This document shows positions 1-7,728 of a DNA stretch of 64,000 nucleotides, piece by piece. Below the pieces are notes generated by a model, which searched no databases, had not been told where the DNA came from, and saw only the letters and a list, made by a program, of their open reading frames with translations. Position numbers and translations under genes: made by a program. Source of the stretch: Clostridiales bacterium Firm_11 (GTDB taxonomy: Bacteria > Bacillota > Clostridia > Christensenellales > Aristaeellaceae); the NCBI GenBank assembly GCA_001604105.1, contig LVAQ01000005.1, positions 1-64,000 of the forward strand, given 5' to 3'. The first letter of the stretch is position 1; the number at the start of each line of letters is the position of its first letter.

Positions 1-3
1 GGG

Positions 4-185
4 GATGCGCCTGCGGGCGCACCAAAGGGCTTTCCGCTCGCCCTTTGGAAACCTTCGGATGTCGCCTTCGAAGGCGGCGGGTACGGTGCGAGGGGTCGCC
101 CTTGACGTACAGGAAAGTCGTCCGGCGCTGCGGCGCCGACCGACAAGCCTGTCCGCCTGCGAGCGACCCCTCGCACCACCCGCCT
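4..185 (+). repeat. Palindromic extragenic element, copy 1
   Basis: A 15-bp perfect stem (85-99 with 163-177) encloses an imperfect inner stem and a terminal hairpin CGGCGC-TGCG-GCGCCG (123-138). The sequence to its left (about 4-83) and the arm sequences around 107-155 recur in inverted orientation at 488-705. It could fold into one long rod as DNA or RNA. It may be a MITE- or REP-like element; no terminal duplication was identified. Confidence 0.7.
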
Positions 186-487
186 TGCTGTACTCTGGCG
201 ACAGGGGGGGGAATTACTGCCCTTGTTGTTTTCGGGTTCATTTGTGGTGGCAATCATAATGGTAACAGGTGCTTCGCTGTTTTTATGGGAATGGTTACGA
301 TGGGGTTATGGTGTGATTAGGGTTGCGGCTATGTTCATAAGAGCAGAAGAATTCTCTATACCATGCACTTTAGCAAGGAAAGGCACGTCATGCTTCTCAA
401 CATAAAACAGCCTTACTTACAGACCACTTTGCATACAGGCCACCTGCACCGTGTTTCCACCCCTGTCGCCTGAATAACGCAAGGGGA

Positions 488-705
488 GGTATGGCGGGTC
501 GCGCGACGGAGGACAGGCTTGTCGGTCGGTGCTACTGCGCGCAGAGCTTCCTAACGCAACACCACCCCGCCACGCGCAGTAGCAGCGGACGACTTTCCTG
601 TACTCCTAGCGCGACCCGCCATACCCACCCCGCCTAAGAAGGCGACACCCGAAGGTTGCAAGGGCGAGCGGAAAGCCCTTGCTCGCGCCCGCAGGCGCGA
701 AACAC
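488..705 (-). repeat. Palindromic extragenic element, copy 2 (inverted)
   Basis: A 17-bp perfect outer stem (488-504 with 609-625) and an 11-bp perfect inner stem (about 531-541 with 573-583) form a hairpin of roughly 138 bases. Reverse-complemented, the arms and the flank at about 627-705 match copy 1 at 4-185. The two copies face each other across some 300 bases. The central loops differ, while the two arm sequences near the outer stems are conserved. Confidence 0.7.
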
Positions 706-808
706 CTGCGCCCCTAGCGGCTGTGCGCCGCAACGCACAAAAAGCCAGCTGCAAGGACGAAAGGGGTGCAGGGGCAAAAGCCCTTGCTCGCGCCCGCAGG
801 CGCGAAAC
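672..808. repeat. 32-bp direct repeat (two copies)
   Basis: Bases 672-703 and 777-808 are identical over about 32 bases and lie 105 bases apart. The first copy is also part of the flank shared with the start of the window (inverted). This suggests the extragenic element grew by local duplication. Confidence 0.65.
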
Positions 809-875
809 CCCCGCGCCAGCGGCGGATATATGCATGTCTGACGCATCTGCGATACGATATTTGCGGCTGTAGATC

Positions 876-1610
876 TCAGGCTTGCAAATCCGTTGTAAGG
901 TAATAGGAATCCCCCCGGTAATAGCTTTGCAGATACTCGCCCGGTTTACTTTCCGCTGTGGAGGAAACGCGCTCGATGTAGATCAGGGCGCTGTTTTCCT
1001 TGACATCCAGTTGCGCGGCCACTTTGGCGCTGGCATTGATGGCAAAGATTTTTTGGGTGGCATTGGTCCACACAATATGGTACTTCTGCTCCAGAAAATG
1101 ACGCAGTGAGCGCTCGCTGAAATCCGTACCGTATACCTCTGGGCAGCGTTCATAAACCAAATAAGCGATTTCCAGACATAGCGGCACGCCGTTGGCGTAG
1201 CGTAGGCGTGTGACGCGCACCAATGGCGTGCCCTCAGTAATTTGTAACGCGTCTGCAATGATTTTGCTGGCAGGTAACATTTCATTGGAAAGCATATTGG
1301 TTGTGGACTGAAATCCCTTTCGTTGCATTTCCTCGGAAAAGTGAAGCACGCGTTTCATAGTTTGCTCCACTTTTTTCGGTTGTACGCAGGTACCATAGCC
1401 GCGCCGCTTGATAATTAGGCCGTCGTTCATTAACATGTCCATAGCCTTGCGTACAGTAATGCGGCTGATGCCATATGCTTGGATCAGATCATTTTCTGTT
1501 GGGAGCAATTCACCAGGTTTGTATTCTCCCGATGTGATTTTGCCCAGCAGTATGTCATATAGTTGAAAGTAAAGCTGTGTACGCCCACTGAAATCCAACG
1601 TTTTGTCCAT
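876..1610 (-). CDS. GntR-family regulator with UTRA effector domain (HutC type)
   Basis: A 244-residue transcription factor. Residues about 10-75 are a winged helix-turn-helix with the GntR signature (PTENDL, then SRITVRKAMDML); about 95-235 is a UTRA domain, which in this family binds a small ligand, often a sugar phosphate. It is divergent from the sugar-uptake operon starting at 1853, so it most likely represses that operon and itself until the ligand appears. Its own promoter at 1646-1674 is near-perfect and carries a palindrome in the spacer, which suggests autoregulation. The ligand is inferred from context only. Start ATG at 1610, with a weak GAGAG-type ribosome site. Confidence 0.9.
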   Translation of the reverse strand: MDKTLDFSGRTQLYFQLYDILLGKITSGEYKPGELLPTENDLIQAYGISRITVRKAMDMLMNDGLIIKRRGYGTCVQPKKVEQTMKRVLHFSEEMQRKGFQSTTNMLSNEMLPASKIIADALQITEGTPLVRVTRLRYANGVPLCLEIAYLVYERCPEVYGTDFSERSLRHFLEQKYHIVWTNATQKIFAINASAKVAAQLDVKENSALIYIERVSSTAESKPGEYLQSYYRGDSYYLTTDLQA

Positions 1611-1645
1611 AACAATCTCTCTTTTGATATTAAAGTCATGATATT

Positions 1646-1674
1646 ATTATAAACTAGAACACTAGTGCTGTCAA
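1646..1674 (-). promoter_or_regulatory. Consensus sigma-A promoter with operator-like palindrome
   Basis: On the minus strand there is TTGACA (1669-1674), a 17-bp spacer (1652-1668) and TATAAT (1646-1651), a perfect consensus. The spacer contains the 8-bp palindrome CACTAGTG and, partly overlapping it, a second CTAG. A bound GntR protein here would block RNA polymerase. Expected start of transcription is near 1639. Confidence 0.75.
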
Positions 1675-1721
1675 ACACAATATGAAATACGATTTATTTT
1701 TATTTTTATCTGATTTTCATG

Positions 1722-1750
1722 TTGACATGGGAGTGAATCCATGGTATTTT
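1722..1750 (+). promoter_or_regulatory. Promoter of the sugar-uptake operon
   Basis: TTGACA (1722-1727), a 17-bp spacer and TATTTT (1745-1750). It would give a leader of about 95 bases ahead of the binding-protein gene. A small hairpin, CGCGG-atgaa-CCGCG, sits in that leader at 1803-1817. Confidence 0.6.
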
Positions 1751-1852
1751 ATACATGCAAAAGTAATAATGTTATGACAAATACTGTTTAGAATGATTGA
1801 ATCGCGGATGAACCGCGAGGAGATAGAATAATTTGGATAAAGGAGAAGAATC

Positions 1853-2827
1853 ATGAAAAAAATCGTCGCGTTGCTCTGTGCCACTTTACTGCTGCTCTCT
1901 CTCTGTGTTGGTGCGATGGCGGAAGCCACCAGCTACAAGGTGGTGTATTCCATCCCAGGTCTGAGCGCTCCCATTTGGACGGCTGCTAGCGAAGGCTTTA
2001 AGGCCAAGGCTGCCGAATATGGCTGGGATGCGGAGATCCTCGATCCCAACGACAATCTGGAATCACAGATTAGCCAGATCGAGAACGCGCTGACTCGCGG
2101 TGTGCAGGGTATCGTAATCACGCCCATCGATGGTGACGCCGTTTCCACGCTGATGGGAGATGCCGCTAGCAGCAGTGTTCCAGTGATTGCTATTGACCGT
2201 CAGGTGACAGGTACTTCCCTGGCAACAGTGGAAGCTGACAACCTGCTCATCGGGAAGCAAATGGGAGAGATGTACCTGGAAACGTTGGGCGACAAGGAAG
2301 GCAAGGTGCTCATCGTTGGTGGCCCGTTATCTAGCTCCGCTACAGTGAACCGTACCGAGGGATTTAAGTCGGCCATCAAAGATGCGTCCAATGTGACCAT
2401 TGTTGCCGAGTCCGCCACTGAGATGGATGCGGAAGTCGTGCTTGCCGCCGTGACCAACTACCTGCAGGCGAATCCAGATATCAACTGTATCTTTAGTTGC
2501 ACAGACTATATCCTGCCTTCTGTGATGACCGCGCTGGAGGAAAGTGGCAAGCTGTTTCCCATGGGGCAAGACGGCCACGTGAACGTGTACTCCGTGGATG
2601 GCGATGGCTTTGGACTGGGTCAGGTGGTCAACGGTAACATCGACGCCACCTATGGCCTTGATCCCTTTGCATGGGCTGCTTCTGCTGTTGAAGCGCTCAA
2701 GACTTACTTTGATGGAGGCGTTGTTGAGCCTTCCATCTTAATCACCGGAAACATCGTTACCAGCGAAAACTTTGAAGATCTCAAAGCCGCCGGAGCGCTG
2801 TGGGGTGCCGGTTCGATGGAGCAATAA
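1853..2827 (+). CDS. Sugar ABC transporter substrate-binding protein (RbsB-like)
   Basis: A 324-residue periplasmic-binding-fold protein that should capture a monosaccharide outside the membrane and hand it to the permease encoded two genes downstream. Residues 1 to about 22 are a signal peptide ending AMA; there is no good lipobox. The rest matches the Peripla_BP_4/RbsB family, including a VQGIVITPIDGDAV-type segment and a DGDGFGLGQV region. AAGGAG lies 7 bases before the ATG. It is the first gene of the operon, with a strong hairpin right after it, an arrangement that often keeps binding-protein mRNA more abundant than the rest. The exact sugar is unknown; the downstream kinase suggests allose, allulose or a related hexose. 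Confidence 0.9.
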   Translation: MKKIVALLCATLLLLSLCVGAMAEATSYKVVYSIPGLSAPIWTAASEGFKAKAAEYGWDAEILDPNDNLESQISQIENALTRGVQGIVITPIDGDAVSTLMGDAASSSVPVIAIDRQVTGTSLATVEADNLLIGKQMGEMYLETLGDKEGKVLIVGGPLSSSATVNRTEGFKSAIKDASNVTIVAESATEMDAEVVLAAVTNYLQANPDINCIFSCTDYILPSVMTALEESGKLFPMGQDGHVNVYSVDGDGFGLGQVVNGNIDATYGLDPFAWAASAVEALKTYFDGGVVEPSILITGNIVTSENFEDLKAAGALWGAGSMEQ

Positions 2828-2845
2828 GAAGCTGCGGTCAATACC

Positions 2846-2885
2846 GTTAGGGGGTGGGCTCTCCGCGTGAGAGCCTAACCCCCCT
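2846..2885 (+). promoter_or_regulatory. Intercistronic hairpin after the binding-protein gene
   Basis: GGCTCTC pairs with GAGAGCC and the stem continues into G-rich and C-rich arms. No T-tract follows, so it is more likely an RNA-stabilising or partial attenuation hairpin than a full terminator. Confidence 0.65.
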
Positions 2886-2918
2886 CTATTCTACGCAACG
2901 ATGGATGGCGGTGCATGT

Positions 2919-4409
2919 ATGGATAACAAGACAATCATTAACATGAGGGACATTGTTATGTCCTTCTCTGGTAACCGCGTGTTGGATGGAGTGCATTTCA
3001 CACTGCGTGAGGGAGAGGTTCATTCCCTGATGGGGGCAAATGGGGCGGGAAAAAGCACGCTCATCAAAATCCTCAACGGGATCCACCACCCGGTTAGCGG
3101 GTCAATCGAAATCGATGGAGTGCCGGTACGCATCCGTGAACCCAAAGATGCGGAGCGCCATGGCTTGGCCTTTGTGCATCAGGAATTGAACGTTTGCCGG
3201 GATATGACGGTGGCGGAGAATATGTACATCGGCAATTGGGCCAGGGATGCTATGGGGCTTTATGACCGCCGCAAAACAGCACAGAATGCCGCTCATTTAT
3301 TGGAAATGATGGGGATAGACCTAGATCCCTACGTAACAGTGCGCAACTTGCGAACTGCGGAAAAGCAAATTATCGAAATTTTGAAAACTCTGACCCGCAA
3401 TGCACGGGTCATTATTCTGGATGAACCCACCTCCTCCCTGAACGAGAAGGAGAAGGAGAACTTTTTTGATATCATCGCTAAGCTTAAACATCAAGGCGTG
3501 TCCATTATATTCATCTCCCATTTTTTGGAGGATGTTATGCAGCTGTCTGATCGCGTGACGGTGCTCAAGGATGGCTTGAACAATGGAATTTTCACACGCG
3601 GTTCATTCGCCAAAGAAGACCTGGTAACCGCCATGATGGGGCGCTCCGTTGAAAATACCGTGTACAGACCGCTTGACTTGACAGAAGGAGGACCACTTGC
3701 GCTGGAATTGCAGCACCTGAGCGTGGAACGAAAGTTCAGCGATGTGGACATGCGAATTCAAGTCGGAGACATTGTGGGTGTTTGCGGTCTTTTAGGTGCA
3801 GGCAAAACGGAAATTGCGCGCGCGATTTTTGGGATGGAGAGTATCACGAGTGGGAAAATCATCCTCTTTGGGGAGGAGATCTCACAGCCAAGGCCGGATC
3901 GGATGCTAGCAAAGCGTGTGACCTTACTCACGGAGGAGCGAAAGCTGGAAGGGTTTGTGCCCTTGCTTTCCATCCGGGAAAACACCACGCTTTCGATCCT
4001 GAAGCATTTTAGAAGACGCGTGACCATCAACTTGGACGCGCAGCGCAAGCGCGCCGAAGAGCTGGCCGCAAGCATGCATATCAAGATGGCGGATATTGAG
4101 CAGCCGGTTGGGTCGCTCTCTGGCGGCAACCAGCAAAAGGTTGTCATTGCCAAGTGTCTTGCTAGCTTGCCACGGCTCTTTCTGCTGGATGAGCCGACCC
4201 GTGGCGTGGATGTACTGGCCAAGCTAGAAATCTATAAGATACTTCGAAAAGCGGCAGAGGAGGGAACTACTGTTGTAATCTTCTCCTCGGAGTTGGAGGA
4301 GCTTTTAGCCAACTGCTCCAAAATAATCATTCTAAAAAAAGGCCGCGCCGTAGGTATGGTCGATTCCAACCAAGTAACCAAGAACGAATTAATGGCCATG
4401 ATTGGCTGA
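2919..4409 (+). CDS. Sugar ABC transporter ATP-binding protein (RbsA/MglA/AlsA type, duplicated ABC)
   Basis: About 496 residues forming two fused ATPase domains, typical of CUT2 monosaccharide importers. Domain 1 has Walker A GANGAGKSTLIK and Walker B VIILDEPTSSL with a degenerate signature (RTAEKQIIEILKTL). Domain 2 has a relaxed Walker A (GLLGAGKTEIARAIFG), signature LSGGNQQKVVIAKCL and Walker B LFLLDEPTRGVDV, so both halves look like normal family members. It powers uptake with the permease downstream. The start is taken at 2919 because a GGCGGTG precedes it; an upstream ATG at 2901 would add six residues. Confidence 0.93.
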   Translation: MDNKTIINMRDIVMSFSGNRVLDGVHFTLREGEVHSLMGANGAGKSTLIKILNGIHHPVSGSIEIDGVPVRIREPKDAERHGLAFVHQELNVCRDMTVAENMYIGNWARDAMGLYDRRKTAQNAAHLLEMMGIDLDPYVTVRNLRTAEKQIIEILKTLTRNARVIILDEPTSSLNEKEKENFFDIIAKLKHQGVSIIFISHFLEDVMQLSDRVTVLKDGLNNGIFTRGSFAKEDLVTAMMGRSVENTVYRPLDLTEGGPLALELQHLSVERKFSDVDMRIQVGDIVGVCGLLGAGKTEIARAIFGMESITSGKIILFGEEISQPRPDRMLAKRVTLLTEERKLEGFVPLLSIRENTTLSILKHFRRRVTINLDAQRKRAEELAASMHIKMADIEQPVGSLSGGNQQKVVIAKCLASLPRLFLLDEPTRGVDVLAKLEIYKILRKAAEEGTTVVIFSSELEELLANCSKIIILKKGRAVGMVDSNQVTKNELMAMIG

Positions 4410-4443
4410 TTCACTGAAATATCAAGGCTGGGAGGCAACACAC

Positions 4444-5409
4444 ATGCAATCAATTTACAGGATGCGCAGAAGGCTTGCGGATGACGCGATGCGTCTTGCA
4501 ATCGTCGCCGCATTTTTCATTTTCATGCCCATCGCATCGCCCTATTTTCTGAACATGAAGAACATGATGAACATCCTGCAGAACATTTCTCTGCAGGGAA
4601 TCACGGCCATTGGAATGACCATGGTCATCATCACCGGCGGTATTGATATTTCGGTTGGCGGCGTCATGGCCTTTTGCGTGTGGGTTTCCGCATCGCTGAT
4701 GAAAAGCGGCATGCCGTGGGGCTTTGCCATCCTGATCTGTTTGGGGATTGCAGCGGTATGCGGCTCGGTTAATGCGTTTTCCATCGGGGTGATGAAGATA
4801 CCTCCGATGATCGCTACGCTTGCCATGATGAACATGACACGTGGTTTGCAAACGGTAATATCCCGCGGCACTACGTTAACCGGGCTGCCGGATAGTTTCC
4901 AGTTTATTGGCCAAGGTATGGTGTTTGGAGTGATCCCACTACCAGCAATCATCATAGTTGTGCTGTACCTGCTAGCCTCTTGGTTCATGAAGCGCACCGT
5001 GATGGGTCGCAATATCTATGCGGTAGGGGGAAATCCAGAAGCGGCGCGTGTCGCAGGTATCAAGAACCGCCGCGTGCTGTTCTTTACCTACATCGCTTGC
5101 TCGATGTTTGCCACTATCGCAGGAATTATCTTCATTTCACGCACCAACTCTGCGCCTGCAACACTGGGCACTAACCTGGAAATGCGCGCGATTATGGCGG
5201 CGGTTATCGGCGGCACTTCGGTCACATTTGGCGGCAAAGGCAAGATCTTTGGCACTTTCCTTGGCGTTGTAATTGTTGGCTTGATTACGAACGGGCTGGA
5301 CTTAATGGGTGTTTCGGCATATTATCAACAGTTTATCCAGGGCGTGTTGGTGCTCACCGTGGTCATGTTGGAAGCGATTCGCAGTAACCATGCTGCTCGG
5401 AAACACTGA
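4444..5409 (+). CDS. Sugar ABC transporter permease (RbsC/AlsC type)
   Basis: About 321 residues, strongly hydrophobic, with some eight to ten membrane segments. It carries the BPD_transp_2 family signatures, including the GGIDISVGG stretch and the VIGGTSVTFGGKGKIFGTFLG segment near the C-terminus. It forms the membrane channel for the sugar with the preceding ATPase. GGAGG at 4431-4435 sits 8 bases before the ATG at 4444, which decides the start; a longer reading from 4402 would overlap the previous gene and has no ribosome site. Confidence 0.92.
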   Translation: MQSIYRMRRRLADDAMRLAIVAAFFIFMPIASPYFLNMKNMMNILQNISLQGITAIGMTMVIITGGIDISVGGVMAFCVWVSASLMKSGMPWGFAILICLGIAAVCGSVNAFSIGVMKIPPMIATLAMMNMTRGLQTVISRGTTLTGLPDSFQFIGQGMVFGVIPLPAIIIVVLYLLASWFMKRTVMGRNIYAVGGNPEAARVAGIKNRRVLFFTYIACSMFATIAGIIFISRTNSAPATLGTNLEMRAIMAAVIGGTSVTFGGKGKIFGTFLGVVIVGLITNGLDLMGVSAYYQQFIQGVLVLTVVMLEAIRSNHAARKH

Positions 5410-5427
5410 GGCGGGGGGCAAATCGTT

Positions 5428-6624
5428 TTGAAGAAAAATGCACTGTATATACAGTCTGGAGGACCAACAGCAGTCATCAACGCATCTGCCTATGGTGTCA
5501 TTCGGGCGTGCGCGGCGCAACATGAACGCATCGGTACACTCTTTGGCGCTCGACATGGAATGGTGGGTCTGCTCAAGGATGATCTGATCGACTTGCAAAC
5601 GTTACCGACGGATCAGATCGACTTGCTGCTGCAAACACCCAGCATGGCCTTTGGCTCTTGCCGTTACCATATGACGGATGCCAGCGTGGACGATGCCGAT
5701 TACCAGCAAGTGCTACGTAACCTCCGAAAGCACGCTGTTGGTTATCTGTTTTTGAATGGTGGCAACGGCACGCTGAGCGCCGCACTCAAACTGGACGACT
5801 TTCTGCGTCGGCATGGAGAAGAATGTAAAGTAATCGTGATTCCCAAAACGGTGGATAATGATATCGAGTGCATCGATCATGCGCCGGGGTATCCATCCAC
5901 AGCACGTCACGTGATGATTACAATTGCGGAGCTGGCGCATGATACGCGCAGTTACAATACCGGCTTGATTACCATTGCGGAAGTTATGGGACGTAACAGT
6001 GGGTGGATAGCCGCAGCTTCAATGGCGGCTGGCATTGCGGATCGAACCAATGGCCCGGATCTAATTTATGTGCCAGAGGTGCCATTTTGCACGAACCGCT
6101 TTCTGGAGGATGTGCAAACCGTCTATGCCCAAAAAGGTCGATGCTTGGCTGTGGTGGCAGAAGGCGTGAAGGATGAGACGGGCAAATACCTCTTTGAGCA
6201 CAGTATGGAAGATGTGCAGAACCCGGATTTAAATATGGGCGGGGCAACGCCTTACCTGACATGGCTTTTGCGCAGGCATTTCTCCTGCAAGGTGCGCGGT
6301 GTGGATTTGGGGTTGATGCAGCGTTGCGCAAGCCATAGTGCTTCTCCTGTTGATGTGGCGGAGGCTACGCGTTTTGGAGAGCGTGCCGTTGAGGTTGCCT
6401 TAGCGGGCGCAAGTGGCATGATGGTTTCCGCTCGCCGGGTAACAGATTCGCCCTACCGATTGGAGGAAACAATGGTGGATCTCCTGTCCGCTGCGATGGG
6501 TGGAAATCCTCTGCCGGCCAAGTTCATTGCGGAAAACGGGCATGATGTGACTCCCGCCTTTTGGGATTATCTATCGCCGTTGGTGGGGGAGTTGCCCCGC
6601 TATGCGCGGCTGAACATACTTTAG
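5428..6624 (+). CDS. 6-phosphofructokinase family protein (PfkA superfamily)
   Basis: A 398-residue enzyme that should add a second phosphate to a sugar phosphate, classically fructose 6-phosphate to the 1,6-bisphosphate. Visible motifs are GGPTAVIN (donor site), GGNGTLSAA, PKTVDNDIE and AEVMGRNSGW (substrate MGR motif). The lysine in PKTVDND is the one seen in pyrophosphate-dependent enzymes, whereas the glycine in GGNG is the one seen in ATP enzymes, so the phosphoryl donor cannot be assigned. Start is TTG at 5428, with a GGGGGG ribosome site 9 bases upstream. It lies between a sugar permease and an aldolase, so it probably phosphorylates the imported sugar's 6-phosphate, perhaps a ketose other than fructose. 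Confidence 0.85.
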   Translation: MKKNALYIQSGGPTAVINASAYGVIRACAAQHERIGTLFGARHGMVGLLKDDLIDLQTLPTDQIDLLLQTPSMAFGSCRYHMTDASVDDADYQQVLRNLRKHAVGYLFLNGGNGTLSAALKLDDFLRRHGEECKVIVIPKTVDNDIECIDHAPGYPSTARHVMITIAELAHDTRSYNTGLITIAEVMGRNSGWIAAASMAAGIADRTNGPDLIYVPEVPFCTNRFLEDVQTVYAQKGRCLAVVAEGVKDETGKYLFEHSMEDVQNPDLNMGGATPYLTWLLRRHFSCKVRGVDLGLMQRCASHSASPVDVAEATRFGERAVEVALAGASGMMVSARRVTDSPYRLEETMVDLLSAAMGGNPLPAKFIAENGHDVTPAFWDYLSPLVGELPRYARLNIL

Positions 6625-6641
6625 TGATGGAGGAATTCTCT

Positions 6642-7619
6642 ATGTACCAATACAAGGAACTCGGACTTCACAATACGCGGGATATGTTTGCCAGAGCCTA
6701 TCGGGATGGGTATGCGATACCTGCGCTCAATTTTATTTCCATTGAGCAATTCAGCGCCATCATGGATGCCTGCAAGGAAAAGCGCTCGCCCATGATCCTG
6801 CTGGCATCACCCAACCTACACCGCCAACTGGGCGATGAGGTGATGGCGCGGCTTACCCAGTCTGGCGTGGATCGCCTGCGTAATGAAGGTGCGGGAGATG
6901 TGCCCGTGGCGTTGCATCTGGATCACGGCATGACATACGAGCACTGTGTGCACGCGATTGAAAATGGTTTTTCCTCTGTGATGATCGATGGCAGCGCGCT
7001 GCCTTTTGAGGAAAACATTGCACTCACAAGGAAAGTGGTCGAATATGCCCATGCGCATGATGTGACAGTTGAAGGCGAGCTGGGTGTATTATCCGGCGCG
7101 GAGGAGGATGGCGCTCATGACGCGGGCTACTCCCATTATACTGACCCGGCTATGGTGCAGGAGTTTGTCACGCGTACTGGCGTGGACAGCCTTGCCATCT
7201 CCATTGGTACCAGCCATGGTTTGGTCAAAATGAAGCCTAACCCTGATGGCACATTACCGGAGTTGCGTTTTGACATTCTGGCCGACATTCAATATCGCCT
7301 GCCAGGCTTTCCCATTGTACTGCATGGCGCATCCAACATTATGCCGCAGTATGTGGATATGATCAACCAGTATGGCGGCCATTTGGAGGAAACAATCGGA
7401 ATACCAGAAGAGCAGGTGGCTAGAGCGGCACAAATGGCCGTGTGCAAAGTTAACATCGCTTCCGATGGCTGGATTGTCGCCCTAGCACTGACCAGGAGAA
7501 TCCTGGCGGAGAATCCCGCGGCAATCGACAGCCGCGTTTTCACGCTTAAGGTGCGGCCGGTATTGGCGGAGATGTACAAGCATAAAATCGACGTTATGGG
7601 CAGTGCTGGAAAAGCTTGA
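6642..7619 (+). CDS. Class II ketose-bisphosphate aldolase
   Basis: About 325 residues, zinc-dependent aldolase of the FbaA/GatY/KbaY family, which splits a ketose 1,6-bisphosphate into dihydroxyacetone phosphate and glyceraldehyde 3-phosphate. Metal and active-site motifs are HLDHGMTYEHC, VEGELGVLSGAEED, SIGTSHG and LHGASN. The last is usually LHGGS in textbook members, and KVNIASDG replaces the usual KVNIDTD, so the enzyme belongs to a divergent subgroup and may accept an epimer of fructose bisphosphate. Start ATG 6642 is preceded by GGAGGA with 7-base spacing. It is 17 bases after the PFK gene, whose product is its likely substrate. Confidence 0.9.
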   Translation: MYQYKELGLHNTRDMFARAYRDGYAIPALNFISIEQFSAIMDACKEKRSPMILLASPNLHRQLGDEVMARLTQSGVDRLRNEGAGDVPVALHLDHGMTYEHCVHAIENGFSSVMIDGSALPFEENIALTRKVVEYAHAHDVTVEGELGVLSGAEEDGAHDAGYSHYTDPAMVQEFVTRTGVDSLAISIGTSHGLVKMKPNPDGTLPELRFDILADIQYRLPGFPIVLHGASNIMPQYVDMINQYGGHLEETIGIPEEQVARAAQMAVCKVNIASDGWIVALALTRRILAENPAAIDSRVFTLKVRPVLAEMYKHKIDVMGSAGKA

Positions 7620-7657
7620 CCGATGGAAATCTGGCGAGTACAATCCAAGTAAGTAGA

Positions 7658-7688
7658 CAGCCGGATGCGTCTGGTGAGCATCCGGCTG
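7658..7688 (+). promoter_or_regulatory. Intercistronic hairpin between aldolase and sugar kinase genes
   Basis: An 11-bp perfect stem, CAGCCGGATGC with GCATCCGGCTG, around a 9-base loop and with no T-tract. It lies in the 109-base gap before the ROK kinase gene and probably tunes its expression or protects upstream mRNA. Confidence 0.6.
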
Positions 7689-7728
7689 CAGCGCGAGGAT
7701 TGGCAAAGAGGATAAAGGGGCGGCGATA

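Larger units (their letters stand above)
1..875. other. Gene-poor region with palindromic repeats
   Basis: No open frame here has a credible ribosome site or recognisable product. Most of the space is occupied by two inverted copies of an extragenic palindromic element (listed separately) around about 300 bases of unremarkable sequence. The short frames that cover the repeats are by-products of their G+C-rich composition. A weakly hydrophobic frame at 223-405 has no ribosome site and was not called. Confidence 0.6.
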
